From Andrena cerasifolii (taxonomy: Eukaryota; Arthropoda; Insecta; Hymenoptera; Andrenidae): DNA of 64,000 nt. Each line of letters opens with the position of its first letter. Position 1 is the first letter of the stretch. The DNA lies in contig NC_135118.1 of assembly GCF_050908995.1 (NCBI RefSeq), forward strand, positions 17,679,501 to 17,743,500, written 5' to 3'. The translations under genes and the position numbers were made by a program. Below the pieces are notes generated by a model that worked only from the letters and a program-made list of their open reading frames with translations, was not told where the DNA came from and did no database searches. This document shows positions 36,964-49,699 of this stretch, piece after piece.

Positions 36964-37715
36964 GGGTACTAGGCAGTGCTGCCTGTCTAAAATGAAGCAT
37001 TTCTGTTTCAATTAATTGGAAAGAAACAAATTGAAACTGAGACTTGTTCCTTGGGATGAAGTATATTAACATCATTAGTTTAAAAAAACATGTTTGTTTA
37101 GACAAAAATATGCATTATATACGACGCTACAGATGGATCTTTAAAGAGGCCTTTTAAAAAAAGTTTCTTTTGTTTTGCAGTGATAACTCAAAAACGGAGG
37201 TTCCAATCGATTCAAAACAAATTCGAGCATCTTCAGAAAATGTGTAGTTTCGGACCAGAGCTAAATTAAAGTTAATGGAAACTCTTACTCTTTAGGAAAA
37301 GAAACTAAACCCCCATTGAGACCCCATTGATGAGGTTTTACCATCCCCCAAGCCCCAAAGATGAGGTCTTAGTTTTTTTCATAAAGAATAAGAGGTCTCA
37401 TTAAATTTAATTTAGGTCTACTCCGAAGCTACAGATTTTCTGAAGCTGCTCGAATTTGTTTTGAATCGATTGGAACCTCCGTTCTTGAGTTATCGCTGCA
37501 AAACAAAAGAAACTTTTTTTAAAAAGCCTGTTTACAGATCCATCTGTAGCGTCATATATAACGCATATTTTTGACTAGACAAACATGTTTTTTACAACTT
37601 ATGATTAATAAACTTCGTCCCAAAGAACAAGCCTCAGTTTTGATTTGTTTCTTTGTAATTAATTGAATGAGAAATGCTTCATTTTTAGACAGGAAGGACT
37701 GCCTAAGTAGTACCC
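36964..37715. mobile_element. Foldback MITE with ends GGGTACT, TTAA-like flanks (752 bp)
   Basis: The left end GGGTACTAGGCAGTGCTGCC pairs with the right end GGACTGCCTAAGTAGTACCC. The arms continue inward through AATGAAGCATTTCT, GATTCAAAACAAATTCGAGC and ACAGATGGATCTTTAAA with their complements, so the element is almost one palindrome. The flanks are CTAA and TCAA, each one base from TTAA. It is non-coding. Confidence 0.7.
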
Positions 37716-39189
37716 TCAAACATATTTACTCTTCAAAGATCTCTCTTCCCTAAAAAGCTTTCAAACCTAGCCAAGTATCGACTGATTTATGAAACCCACC
37801 CATGTATATGCTTCCTCTATCCTATCCTGAGGAAAACTGAACCAAGATAAGCTTCATCTGCGCCCTGACGTAGGGGTTTAGGGGATGAAATAGGATACCA
37901 CGAACGAAAGGTCAATACACAATTCCTCTTATACCGTGGAGGCTCCAAGGCCTTCCATTTTTTCTTTCCCTAAAGAACGAATCCCTCTCCATTTATCCAG
38001 ATGCTAGGAAAATTCTAAATTCGAGTTCCAAGCAGCGTAGCATCTCGTGTATTCGAATTTCTCAAACCTTCAGACAGCCATCTTTCTGTTTTACGCTACC
38101 AATGTTTACCTCGTTCATCTGCTTCTCACCTGTTCAAACACATCCATCCTTACATTGTTACAATAACGCATTACGTGTTCTTTAGTGCTAAAAAGGCAAG
38201 AGATGACCCGCGTACGAAGAAAGGTGAAAGAGTTTCCCACGAAGAATCTCAAAGAAAAAAGGAGAGAGACAGATTTAATCGTCCCTTTAATAAGAATTAA
38301 AAGCTTCGACCCATTAATTAACGTCTCGTTCATCACACCAAAATATACCGGGCCTGTTTATTTCGTCCCTAAAATGGCGCTCTGAAAACGGGGTGTCCGC
38401 CGTGCTCTCAGACGAAATTTAATTGCCGCTAATTAAGCCACCCTCGCGCGCGGAGCGACTAAGTAGATACCTCTCGGTCCACATAAAAGGCGGCATTATA
38501 AATTTGCTGGCTGAAAAGAGTCGATAGCTGAACCGCGATAACGGTTTATCAGGGCTTTGCAACAACCCTAACACGTTGCTTACACCCTTTTGTAAATCAC
38601 GCCTGTTTTGTGGCAGCTATAACCGCAGCGGGACAACTACGCGATGAAAGCGACAGGAACGCGCGCGCTATTCGTGAAAATCCATGGCCCTCGAATTTGT
38701 ATGAACGGAAGGCCATGTTAAACGTGATATGATTGAGTCCGTTTATCCCCTGGTGCTTCGGGGTCTCTTTAATTCCTGAAATAGATACAAGTCATTAGCG
38801 ACAGCCGCTTCTGGTCGTAACGCCCATCCATGGAAATTCAGTTTACCCCTTTCAACACATCTGAATGGACGTTTAAAGTGAAAAGCTCCCTCAGTAAGTG
38901 AGAATAAAATCTCGAGTCTTAACAGGTTAATGAAGAATAATGGCGCTTCCCAGTTGTTTATAATTATGGAATGGTTCGGCGGAGATTATTACGGCACGCA
39001 CTTTACGGTATTAAGAACTTTCTTTTGCTACCTAAGTTTTCATCGTAATATCACTCGAGGCTTGTTTAAATAATGCCCAGTGGGCGTGGAAAGAATTTCG
39101 CGCGAGTAAAATTATTTTCAATTCTCTCATTTGCTTCAGGTGAAATTATTAAGTTAATAAAGAATGATATTGTCCAATTATTTCTCAGC

Positions 39190-39206
39190 GGGGGGGGGGG
39201 GGGGGG
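39190..39206. repeat. 17-base G run
   Basis: An uninterrupted run of G on the + strand, following GC. It is able to form a G-quadruplex and liable to length errors in sequencing. A shorter 10-base run lies at 15857-15866. Confidence 0.9.
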
Positions 39207-39996
39207 CAATTATTGCAGTAGACAAGCAGCAGGAAACAATGCCGTTCATTCCCCTCGTGTTTCTCCATTAATTTCGTTCGGCCATGAACCGGCATTTTTC
39301 ATCCAACGCTTCCGCAATATCCGTAGTATTATTTGAAAGGAGATTTAAGAATTTATGGTGTTTGCGATCACCATAAATCACGACCGCATTATTATGAATT
39401 AAACGGGAGGCGTTTCGCCTCGTCAGGGTTGCCATGCTTTTCAATAGTAATACCCACCCTTTGCTTGCACGCGGAGAACACAATTTTCGCACGCCCACGT
39501 ACGTTTCAAGGGGATCTAATTCGATTGAAGAACACTTACCCTGGATTACGTTTTAAGGAAGTAACGAAAGGGGCGCAGTTACTTTATGCAAATCATATTA
39601 GACTAACTTGGGAGGCAGCCAGGCGCCATTACAACGGCGACACGCATATTCGCTTCGCATCTACGGGGTGTTGAAAAAAATAGAGTTTGCAAGTTTAAGG
39701 GTGCATATCGCTTTCGAGAACAAGTAGAAAAAGGCCTTGAAAGCCAGTTCCTGTCTCGGTGGCGTTCGAACTTTCGACTTAAAGTTTTCAGATCGGGTCG
39801 CGACGTCCATAAAACGGAAAATTACATCGCAGGGGTTGGTGAAAGAAGTGTACAGTACAATCGTGTATGCACTACGAGCTTGAAAACAAATTCAGTCTCG
39901 TGTGTTCATTTGCGAATTTATATCAGCGTTATTTATGTGACCCACTTAAACGAATAAAGTGTAACATCGCATAGAAAAGAAATACAGCAACGCAGG

Positions 39997-40226
39997 CAGA
40001 GTTGGGCAAAATGTAATCTAATTACAATTTACAAAGTACGATTAAACTGTAATTGTGTAATTGATTACACATTATTCTCAGTAATCGTTCGTTTAGGTAA
40101 TTGACAAAAACCAAATGGTCAACTACCTAAATTAACAATTACAGAAAAAAATGCGTAATTAATTACACAATTACAGTTTAATCGCAATTTGTAAATTGTA
40201 ATTAGATTACATTTTGCCCAACTCTG
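39997..40226. mobile_element. hAT-type MITE, ends CAGAGTTGGGCAAAATG (230 bp)
   Basis: It is a nearly perfect palindrome whose ends are CAGAGTTGGGCAAAATG and complement. It is flanked by an exact 8-bp duplication AACGCAGG (39989-39996 and 40227-40234). CAG-type ends and 8-bp duplications are diagnostic of the hAT superfamily. The inside is built from TAATTAC words, with no ORF. Confidence 0.88.
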
Positions 40227-41696
40227 AACGCAGGTACAAAGAATTTACGTTGGAAAGGATAGGATTGCACCACCATCTGTTTCACAAACCGCATACATAT
40301 TTTTGGATATTCTTCAATAGCTGAGTGTACTTTCCTACGGTTCGTTACATTATCTGCTTCCCTCTATATACTTTAAGTAATGCACCAACGATTACCACCA
40401 GTTTTACAAAGTTCCTTCATTCTCTTCCTTGTGTTTATCTCTGCGCAAGCTGCACTGTTATTCCCTTTGAAACGGGGGAAGCAAGTTTTGTGCATTCCAG
40501 AAACAAAACCTCACTTAACGTTTCCCCGCTCACCGATACAGAATGTTCTGCTCCTCCTTCGCGCACAGTGCGATAGCTTTATTACGTACATTGATCCCAC
40601 TTGTTTTAATGCTCCTTTTTTAACACCCCGTATACTCGTACACACTTTGCCCCTAAAGTGGCCGTGCTGATAGCCTGCAGCTCGAGCAATGCATCTTACT
40701 CGCGTCGCCGTTGCGTCGCCTTTCGGTCCATTAAGCTGCGGTGCTTTATGAAAATCGTAGGCGTCAGTTTCCGTGGGCTTAATAGGACCGGCTAGGAGGA
40801 AAGCAGAGAAGAGGTCGTCAAGTTTTTTATATGTTAATTTGCCGCGACCTTTTCGCGGAAGGAAACTCGGCAGCAAACTCTCATTCCTTCGCGACTGTAT
40901 ACATCGTCTGAAAGGACGAATATTTTTTAAGACGCGGCACTTCCTATGATACTTCAGACAGATCTTTCAACACACATGCGTTGCTTCGTTCATTGCATTG
41001 CAGATTATATTACTCGGGTTAGGGTTGAAATTTGTATTACGTACACATAATGGCAGGTTTTGTTATCATAGATTTTAGGGTCGGAGGGATTTGGATCGTT
41101 AGTGATATTGTTGACGCGGCATTAGTTATTCGGTAGTAACCAGTTATTGCGTGAGCTTATTACGGAGAATGTTAACGAGATTTTCCCCTATCCACCTGGG
41201 AGGGGGATGTTTAAATTCTAATGTATGCAGATGAAATTCAGCCCTGAATCTTTCTTTTGGACTGTCACTAATCACTTGCATTATTCAAGTGGCACGGAGC
41301 TTTTTGCTGGCACACTTGTTAGATCAGCGACGCCTCCACGAATTCCTTTATCTTCTAATTTGTCGCGCTGCACCTGACGGGCTCTCAACTTTCTAAATTA
41401 CTCGCGAAAAACGTCCACGGATCCGCTCTTCCTCGCGTTACATGTATATGCAGGAAGCTAATTTATAAATTCCCAAAGCACGCACATACCTAATTCTAGG
41501 AAAGTGAAGAATAAGATCGAAAAGTGTTGTGCTTTATAACGAAGCCCTTGCTGGGATCGTTCTAAAATTTTATTGATTGTGCTCAGTTGAAATTAATGGG
41601 TAAGGTGGTGTTGAAAGGAGTAAGTTGAACTGGGGATGAGTTCTAGAAGGTTTAACGAGGACCGTAAAAATTCTTAATTACAGCCTCATATTAATG

Positions 41697-41855
41697 CAGT
41701 GATTCCAAATCTGTGGGTCGCGAAGTGTTTTTTTTTTTAATATTATTCAGTTAGAATTATATTCTGAAATATCTATTTTTAATGTTTCCTTTAGCTGATT
41801 AAATTTACCTTACTTTATATAGAGGGGCGGGGGATCGCAGATGATTTGAATATTA
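41697..41855 (+). mobile_element. Possible truncated hAT end (CAGTGATTCCAAATCTGTGG)
   Basis: The sequence begins CAGTGATTCCAAATCTGTGG followed by GTCGCGAAG, which resembles the common hAT terminus of the CAGTGGTTCCCAAA type. About 140 bp on, GGGGGATCGCAGATGATT could be its partly inverted partner. I found no clear right terminus or duplication, so this is treated as a remnant. Confidence 0.4.
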
Positions 41856-42213
41856 TAAAAGGGGATTAGGTCTGGGTTACAGCTCAAATGTGGAGCTTAT
41901 TTTTCAACTGTGAAAATACGATCTTCTTACCATTTAAATTTGATCCTTTTTATAAGAAATAAAACCGTGCAGAATATGAGCATAGTTGATCTATATTTAG
42001 GGGTAGCGCAATGATGGGTAAATTTCCAATGTACATGATAATGATATGGAAGGGCATGGGACACTAGAAATTGTTTCAAATGCATTCATTTGTTCATTAA
42101 GAAAAATAGAAACTAAGAAAAGGCGTCATTGGACCCATTTGACGTATAATTAATTAAACAATTAGTAGATGATACCCTGACACCAGGAATCAGACACTGA
42201 AAATTATCAAATA

Positions 42214-42252
42214 TAAATGTAAATGTAATGTAATGTAAATGTAAATGTATAA
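42214..42252. repeat. TGTAAA-type microsatellite
   Basis: Imperfect repeats of AAATGTAAATGTAATGTAAT for about 40 bp in AT-rich non-coding DNA. Confidence 0.7.
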
Positions 42253-45200
42253 ATCAAAATATGGCCTTATACGTTGAATTTTTATAACTTCTATATTCTT
42301 TGACTGACTTGAGCTACCCCTAAACATAAGAGGGTATTGTCCAAAAAAATTATATAGTGTTTGTATATCTAAAGGAGCAAATCAGGGTGGTAAGACTTAT
42401 ACAAAAATATTTAATTCTTTTTTTCAACTTTTACACTCCACCCTAGGAAACACTGGATTGTCGTCTTTAAAGCAACCAAAGGGAAACCTGCTTACACGCA
42501 CATATCACTTACGTCATACTTGTTTGAGTGCCACGATTAACGACATAATCTTCGCATTAGCAACACATAATAGGTAACTTCGTATGAGTAACGCATAATA
42601 GCCAACTGATCAGCTTATACAGTGCCAAGAATTGCCACTCAGGGTCTTCATCTTCAAGGGAACGTATCTTCACAGCGTGCGAACATGATGAACGAGGTGT
42701 TATCACAGTAACTCCAGAGGGAACACAGCGCGAGTCTCGATAATCCAAACTTCGTGTAATCTGAGTTTCGCTTGGACCCAGGCACAGGAAACCTGATACC
42801 CAGAAACTCAGAGACAGGAACCATGACAAAGACGAGGGTACTAATCGCGAAGATAGAAGTTATTATTGAAGCCTACCACAGCGTGAAAATATCAATGAAA
42901 ATCGCGATAAACCTACGCGCAGCACTGAAACTGTCCACCAGCGACCTCTACAAAAATTGGGACACCGTGTCGCGTAATCCCGGCTCGAAGCAATTCGAAG
43001 TAAGATTACCGTGACCCAGCTTAACCCGGATTGTGATCAAGACGTCGCTACCCGAGTAAAAACGCTGGGGGACCCAAATTCGAGACCTTTATCTGAAATA
43101 ACTCCTCGATGTCCAGCTATTAATCGCGGGAAATGAGGGAACAGGGGACGGCGCATTGTCCGTATCCTCCCTAGAACAGGAAATGGCTTGGCCGCAGAGC
43201 AAATTGAACATCGCGGTTAAACAGGCAGCCCGCAACAACTGACACGCGGCAATGCGAATCGACGTGGCCAATTCGGGGTGGATGCGGGGTGGATCGCAGG
43301 GAGGGTAATTTTGTATGGCGACGGTAAGTCCTGCGCCTGGATATGCATCAGGAGCAGACACCGCTCGGCTGGCTCGCATCTCAGCCAGAAACTTGTTCCT
43401 GGAAAGATACAGTCGTTGGTTCTGACACGTCTCCGTGGATTTCGGCCCGACCCACCTGTTCCAGCCCCGAGAAGGTGTAATTTCGCGTGCGACGTAAAAA
43501 TAGGCGACCCGCGATCGACTGGAGGGGTCGCTAAGAATAATGTGCCCACCCTAATTTCCAGCACACTCTTTCGGGTGAACGCAACCGTAAGGCGATCGAT
43601 TAATTCCATTTTCTCCCGGGCTTTCTTGATCCACCGGGATCTTTTCGGATCTTTTCTGTGGCCGTGACAGTTCTGTGTAATGGAAACCGTTGGTACGATA
43701 TGAATCGCTGATTGGGTGGGATTCGACAGGTCTGAACTTTATTCCTCGTAAATGCACCGTTCCTGTTTTGGATGTACGGTTCGGAGCACCAGGCTTGAGA
43801 CCGAATTGACAATTTAAAAGGTAGCAGTATCTGTCTTCGTCATGGATGACTGCTGAAGAGATACCTGTACGCCCGTTCTATTCCTATTATTGTGAAATAT
43901 TCAGCGCGAGTTTCTTTCTTGGACATCTCGCTGGCTTAGCGCGCGAATATCGTGTGTCCACTTTTAGCGTTTTCGAGAAAAATAGGTTCCAACATGTAAT
44001 GCTACATAAGATTCAGGGACGTGCAATGAACACAAATATTATTTTTCACAAATTTATGAAGTAGATATAAATGCGGCTTTTATAGTATTTAGAAACAGTT
44101 AAGAATTACTTATTGCATATGCAAACTCAAATTTTACAAATAGCGAACATTAAATATTTGTGCATTAAGCCATCGATGTGCCCTCTAAAACTGTATTCCT
44201 AGGAATATTTTCGCTATTTCCTAGCTGCAAAGGGAAGTATCCATCCCCACGGCGTTTTCCTTCAAAGAGAAGTCTCCACAAAGTGCTCTTTAAAATACAA
44301 ATCATCTTATATCGTAAGCCCATTATCCTCGCAGATGACCACCCTAATATTAATAGATTACTTTCATCATCTCCGTTAAATGCTAACTAATTCTGGTTAA
44401 CACACTTATAACCATGTACAAAGTGCGGTATCGTCAGTAAAGATGTTCAACATCCCTGCACCGTTAACATCCCCATAGTAGCAAGAAAAATCTCTCATTA
44501 TCACGTTCTCATTTCCAAGGCGTCGTTATCATATTCTTATCCTCAGTAGCCAGGTTTTTTCACGACGTTACCCGCAAAGATAACCATCGTGACAATCAGT
44601 CGTCAGTTTTACACCATTGTGTATAACGTTACCACCCTTTCCATCCCTTTACCGGGAGGGGTAAAAAAGTTCAATGCGAGCAACCCCTTCTTGATCGACC
44701 AAAGCCACTTATTCAATTGCCCTCGCGAGTGTATAATGAGACAGTGTCGTTGCTTCGTTATGTCCCTAGGATTCATTGATTATTGAAAATCTGGTTAATC
44801 ATTGGGCGGGTTGGCGATAAGGGTAGTTACCCCCAGCGACGAGGTTCTTGCAAGCTGCCGCCACCTAGCGAAAAGTCGGCGAACATTTTTAAACGGACTC
44901 GCACAGCCGCGGGATTTTAAAGAATACACTCGGGGGTAGTTTACCCTCTAACCAGAACAGAACCAATCGATTTCTACTTTACAAGAAAAGTTTATCGAAC
45001 TATGTTTACAATTTAATTAAATCAATATGGTGGAGCTTTTCCTGGACAATTTATATCGAATACTTTGTTTCTTCCATTTCTGTAATACAGTTTTCTAAGA
45101 TTCTTTGAGCCTTTGCTGATAACTACTATTGTAAATTCTGTACCCTGCGGTGTAGAATTTTAATGGAAGTTATTTGGTGTTGACTTTGCTAACTTTATCG

Positions 45201-45545
45201 ATTCTGTTTAGAATCGTTTAATGAAGCGTTTAAACGTGTTTAAATGAAGATATAGTAAATGGAACTACATGTTCCCAGAAAGGGAATATCAAAACACGTA
45301 TATATGTACATTTGGGAAAAGGATATTAAAGTTGATGGAGGATATTATGAAAAGAAATACGATACTCACTAAGTTTAACCAAAGAACTCTCATGTTGTTG
45401 GCTTTAGAAGCACACGAGATGTTTTTCCCAGACGATTCTCCGCAGATCTATTCTGCTCCAAGGGAACTTTGATCTCGATGCAACGTTTTCAGAAACCACG
45501 GTAGAAAACAGCATACAGAGCATCTCGTATTTTTAGCGTTACCAG

Positions 45546-45578
45546 TCTCATATATCCGCGAGAAACGGATATATGAGA
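45546..45578. repeat. Short perfect hairpin (13-bp arms)
   Basis: TCTCATATATCCG and its exact complement CGGATATATGAGA are separated by seven bases (CGAGAAA). It lies in non-coding intronic sequence and no function is evident. Confidence 0.6.
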
Positions 45579-46491
45579 TATGCGAAATGAAAAGCTTAAG
45601 CTGATGTCTGGGCGTTTCCCCGCAGAACCTACTACTTTAAAGTCTTGCTGTCGTTTCCTAGAAAATTAAAGCACTGCCCGGGCATATTCTCCGTTTAGGC
45701 ACAGGCGTGCATCTCGCCTGCTCGAAAGAAAGGGCTCCAAAGGGTTGCACCTTTCGTACAACCCCCATCGTCGTCCTTTCCTTTGAGCAAGCATGACGTA
45801 ATTAAAGGCGCACTTCGACGACGTCGTTACCTGCACTGATGGCCAATTAATCGCGGAGCTGACAGAACCATCAAAGTTTTCAGGAACTTCTTATGCTTGA
45901 AACGAAATTACATGTAAGCAGGGCTTTGCCTATTTCGAAGGTCTCGCGGTCCTTTGAAGGTAACGTTAAATTCACCGCGAAATTATTTCTCTCTCCCTGA
46001 TATGAAAGTTCTTACCACCGTGGTAAGAATTCTTCTTGATATTATCAAGTCTCCTTTAAGGAATTGTTGAACGGTAAGAAGCCAGGTTCCCTTTCAGAAA
46101 TATTCGTGTAATACCTTGACACGTTTTACATTAAGCCTCCAAAGTGGTTTTCTAAAAATGTGCTGGTGTCATGTGTGCCGGAATGTAACCGTGCGACCTG
46201 TCTTCCATTCGTCATCCTACTCGAGTTCTTCTCGGTCTTATTTTCAGCCAGATGTGCCCCAAAAATTTCATTCTCATTGGGGAGAATGTTTCGGGATATC
46301 AAAAATTTATTACCGTGTTAAAGGATAAAACTGACATTCAGCAGAAAATTAATTCAGAACAGATGTGGAGTAGGAACCCTGTCTTATAATTCTATTTCAT
46401 TTCATTATTCTGCATGCATCACCATAATTGCAGATAGAAATTCCTTTACAGATTGCTATGGCATTCTTCTTCTTTTCTGTCTCTTCCTTAA

Positions 46492-47212
46492 GGGGTTAGG
46501 TAACTCTAGCGATGCGGAAAACTAGGCAACTTGTAAGTGGCAGTAAAATAACAGTAAACAACCGATTGATACGAAACTTTGTACTTTATTTAAGTATAAT
46601 AAGTATTAAAAAAAACCGCTGCAATATTTAACAAAATGTTTATAACTAAGTCCGTACGACGCCTTTATTCCGGAACACCTTATTTTTTTAATGCCCAACT
46701 GGTGTGCAGGATTCCGGCAGAGCGGCTACTACTTGCAATAAAAACAGAAAAGATTTCATTAATTATGATAAATTCCTAAGCATTGACGATCAAACATTCC
46801 AATGTTTGTAAACATTAACAAAATGACGGGTGCTTCAAATTTAGGGTTCGAATTTCGACGAAAAATGAGTCAAATTATTGCTCATGTTTCGCAAAAAAAT
46901 TAGGAAATTTAAAAAACGGATCGTCAATGCTTAATAAATGTAACAGCAAGGATAACTATCAATTTTCAAAGCGATTGATCAAATAGAACTCGAGCAGTCC
47001 TGCACACCAGTTGGGCATTAAAAAAAAAGTGTTGCGGAAAATGGCGTCGTGCGGACTTAGTTATAAACATTTTTTAAATATTGCAGCGGTATTTTGTAAT
47101 ACTTACTATACTTAAATAAAGTACAAAGTTTCGTATTAATCGGTTGTTTACTTTTTTTTACCGCCACTTACAAATTGCCTAGTTTTCAGCGTCGCTAGTG
47201 TCGCCTAACCCC
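46492..47212. mobile_element. TTAA-flanked foldback element, ends GGGGTTAGG (721 bp)
   Basis: Exact TTAA lies on both sides (46488-46491, 47213-47216). The arms are long and nearly complete palindromes: AACCGATTGATACGAAACTT .. and its complement, GCCCAACTGGTGTGCAGGA and its complement, and an inner pair around AGCATTGACGATC. Each arm is about 240 bp, with a short unpaired middle. No coding frame is visible, so it would need a transposase supplied in trans. Confidence 0.8.
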
Positions 47213-47647
47213 TTAACGAAGCGTTATTATTCCGAACTACGTATCCACGTTCGAAATAGCATTCGCCAAAGGTTACATAAAAATTATCTAAATCGCTGTG
47301 TATATCATGCCCTTAATCCCATTCCTCCGTCGAGTGCAAATCGAGGCCACCGTGCCCAAGCTTAGGCGTGGATATAAGCCGAGAAATTTCCCGCAAACTT
47401 CTTATCGATGCCGGTTTCCCCTGGCGAGATGGAGACCCAAGATACATTCCAGAAGTTAAGGGGAATGGAGGAGAGCGCGGCCGAGATACACCCCGGGTTC
47501 TTCTCAGCTACTTCCATTACATTCTACCTTACACCTTCGGCCGTTGTTTCAGTCGGCGACACTCTGATTTATACGCCCCTCGCGACAGTTTCGTCCTGGT
47601 CACGATTAATTTTGATTTAAGTTTCGTGGTGTCCCTTCGCGGGCCAC

Positions 47648-48178
47648 TTGCCCACACCTAGTCAACGACGAATTACCAATGAAGCCACCGAAGAACAAAA
47701 AAGCATCGCCTCCATCTTACCTCAGTTTCTTTCACTCTTTTCTTCTATAAGCCACACAAATTCAATTCACACAGACAGACCGAATGTAGCAGAATATAGA
47801 CTGATCGAAATCATTGTGGACACGATGAGTAATAGATTTGTAAGAAAGAGATCGCGTAGAAGTTTGATTAATTTTCCCCGACGTCTGCTCGAATTTGAAT
47901 ATGGTGGCGCAGCCATACTGAAAGTTCGTGTTTCAAGGAGACCTTTATCGCTAAATCTTCACAATTTTGAAAGAAAGCGATTGCTTCGTGAGCAATTTTA
48001 TTATGGTCAGACTTGGTACCCAAAGTTCCCTGGTAATCAATCCAAGTCCAATCTAATCTCCACGATGTTACTAGTCCGCGCGTACAACCCTCCTCCCTCC
48101 CCTGGAACAAACACGAAGATAAAGTGCGTCAACTATCCACATTTCGGGAGAGGGGGCTCGGGCAGCGAAGAGTTCTGA
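47648..48178 (+). other. Unrecognised 176-codon ORF
   Basis: A basic, Arg/Ser-rich frame with a run around RFVRKRSRRS and a Pro-rich tail. No domain, signal peptide or splice signals that I recognise. Probably chance. Confidence 0.15.
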
Positions 48179-48989
48179 TGTCGAAAGTTGCCGACATTCG
48201 GGATTCTTGATGTCACGGTAGCAGATCGAATACGAAGTTCAAAATTGAAATTAAAGTTTTCCAATTAATGCCCATCGCGCTGCCTCATCGGAAGTATAAA
48301 AGGGTTGAGGGTTAAATTGCACAACATTCTTCTTATGTAGTTGAAAATACGATTACTAAAGGAGAACCTTCTATTGCGACGATTACTCGTCTGAAATATG
48401 CTACCATCTCTATTCTCGAAATCACTGACAAATAATTTTATTCTTCCAATTCTATAAATTAGAACACCCTAGAATCGTTTCCCGAACAGAGATAATGAAG
48501 GGTATAAGAAAGAAATGGGAGGCTGTGCAATTGGCGTGTTTGAAACGTCTCGTTAGCTTCGCTGGGTGCTTCATCGAGTGAAAGGGAAGCCAAAAATCGA
48601 GCTGGCATTGACGAGGAATTTGTAAACCGTTTTCGTGGACTCGCCCTCCCAGCCTCCCCATCTAACTCTATCGCCGGGTATTGTGCGCGGTCGATCGGAG
48701 CCGCAGTATCCTGAAGGAGGATATTCTGATTGAGCAAAGCTGTTTCATCGCGCTTTTCCTGCTGGATAAATTTCATTCTGCTCCCGTGAATGTCCCGCGG
48801 CCGATAGATTCCGCCCTTGCGCCGGCGTTCGACCGGGGGCCTTGTTCGCCTTTAGAAAAGTTCGCCCATTCATGGAAAATCTGCTCTTATCTACGGTCAT
48901 TCAGTGGCGACACTTTCGACGAAATCGAGACACCTTTCACCGTTTACTCATGCACAGTTTGCTTTCGTTCGAGCTTCCGTTGGCAAGCG

Positions 48990-49150
48990 AGAGAAAAAAA
49001 TGAGGGCAAATAGAGAAGAAGAAAAGAGAAAAAAAAAGGGATTCGAACAAAGAGAACCACAGAGGCGGAAGCTGGAAGGGAAAGAGACGGGCGAAGAAAA
49101 ATACGGCACAGGGCTGAGGTTAGAGAACGGGAAAGCTAAAAGAAAATAGG
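48990..49150. repeat. Second purine-rich tract
   Basis: About 160 bp of nearly uninterrupted purines on the + strand, including GAGAAGAAGAAAAGAGAAAA and GGAAGCTGGAAGGGAAAGAG. It is not coding: the Lys/Glu-rich frames are composition artefacts. Confidence 0.65.
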
Positions 49151-49699
49151 GTTGAAGAAGGAAAGTTCCACAGAGGCAGATAAAGTCGTTGCATTTCCTA
49201 GGGGCGTTGACTAATCTCTAAATCACTACCCTCCAGGAGCCAAGTGGTATCCTCCAAGTGACATTGAACTTTCGACCTGAAGTCCGCGAGAAGGGCGGAG
49301 ATTTCGTTAAAATGTTACAATTTTTCCTGGCACCAGTAGCGGGTCTGCTTTACTTTCTTCTCCAGCGCGTGAAACTACTTCGTTAACGGTTATTCCTGTT
49401 TCAATTACGGGACCTCGTATGCCTCGTCAAATACCTAGTAATGAAAAGCAAACCGAAGGGTTCGATACGTTCCCTATGAACGGTCGATAACGTTTACTCT
49501 GGGAGGTGTGATGTTTGACGTCACGAGGCAAGTTGAGTAGAAACAGAAAAGCGATTTCTCGCCTTGTAAAATTCACCTGAACAGCTTAAGCACTATTGGA
49601 CATGTAAAATCGATGGTTTCTTTTGTGTCGGATTGCTTAGGTACCAAGCAATCATTACACCCGTACTTTTCACAGTTTATTGTGGACGCGATTCCGAGT

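Noticed and set aside
42772..43014. 80-codon ORF starting MDPGTGNLIPRNSETG
   Set aside because: Looks somewhat protein-like, but I could match no family and found no consistent splice sites.
48904..49149. Lys/Glu-rich ORF resembling a coiled coil
   Set aside because: Purine-tract artefact.
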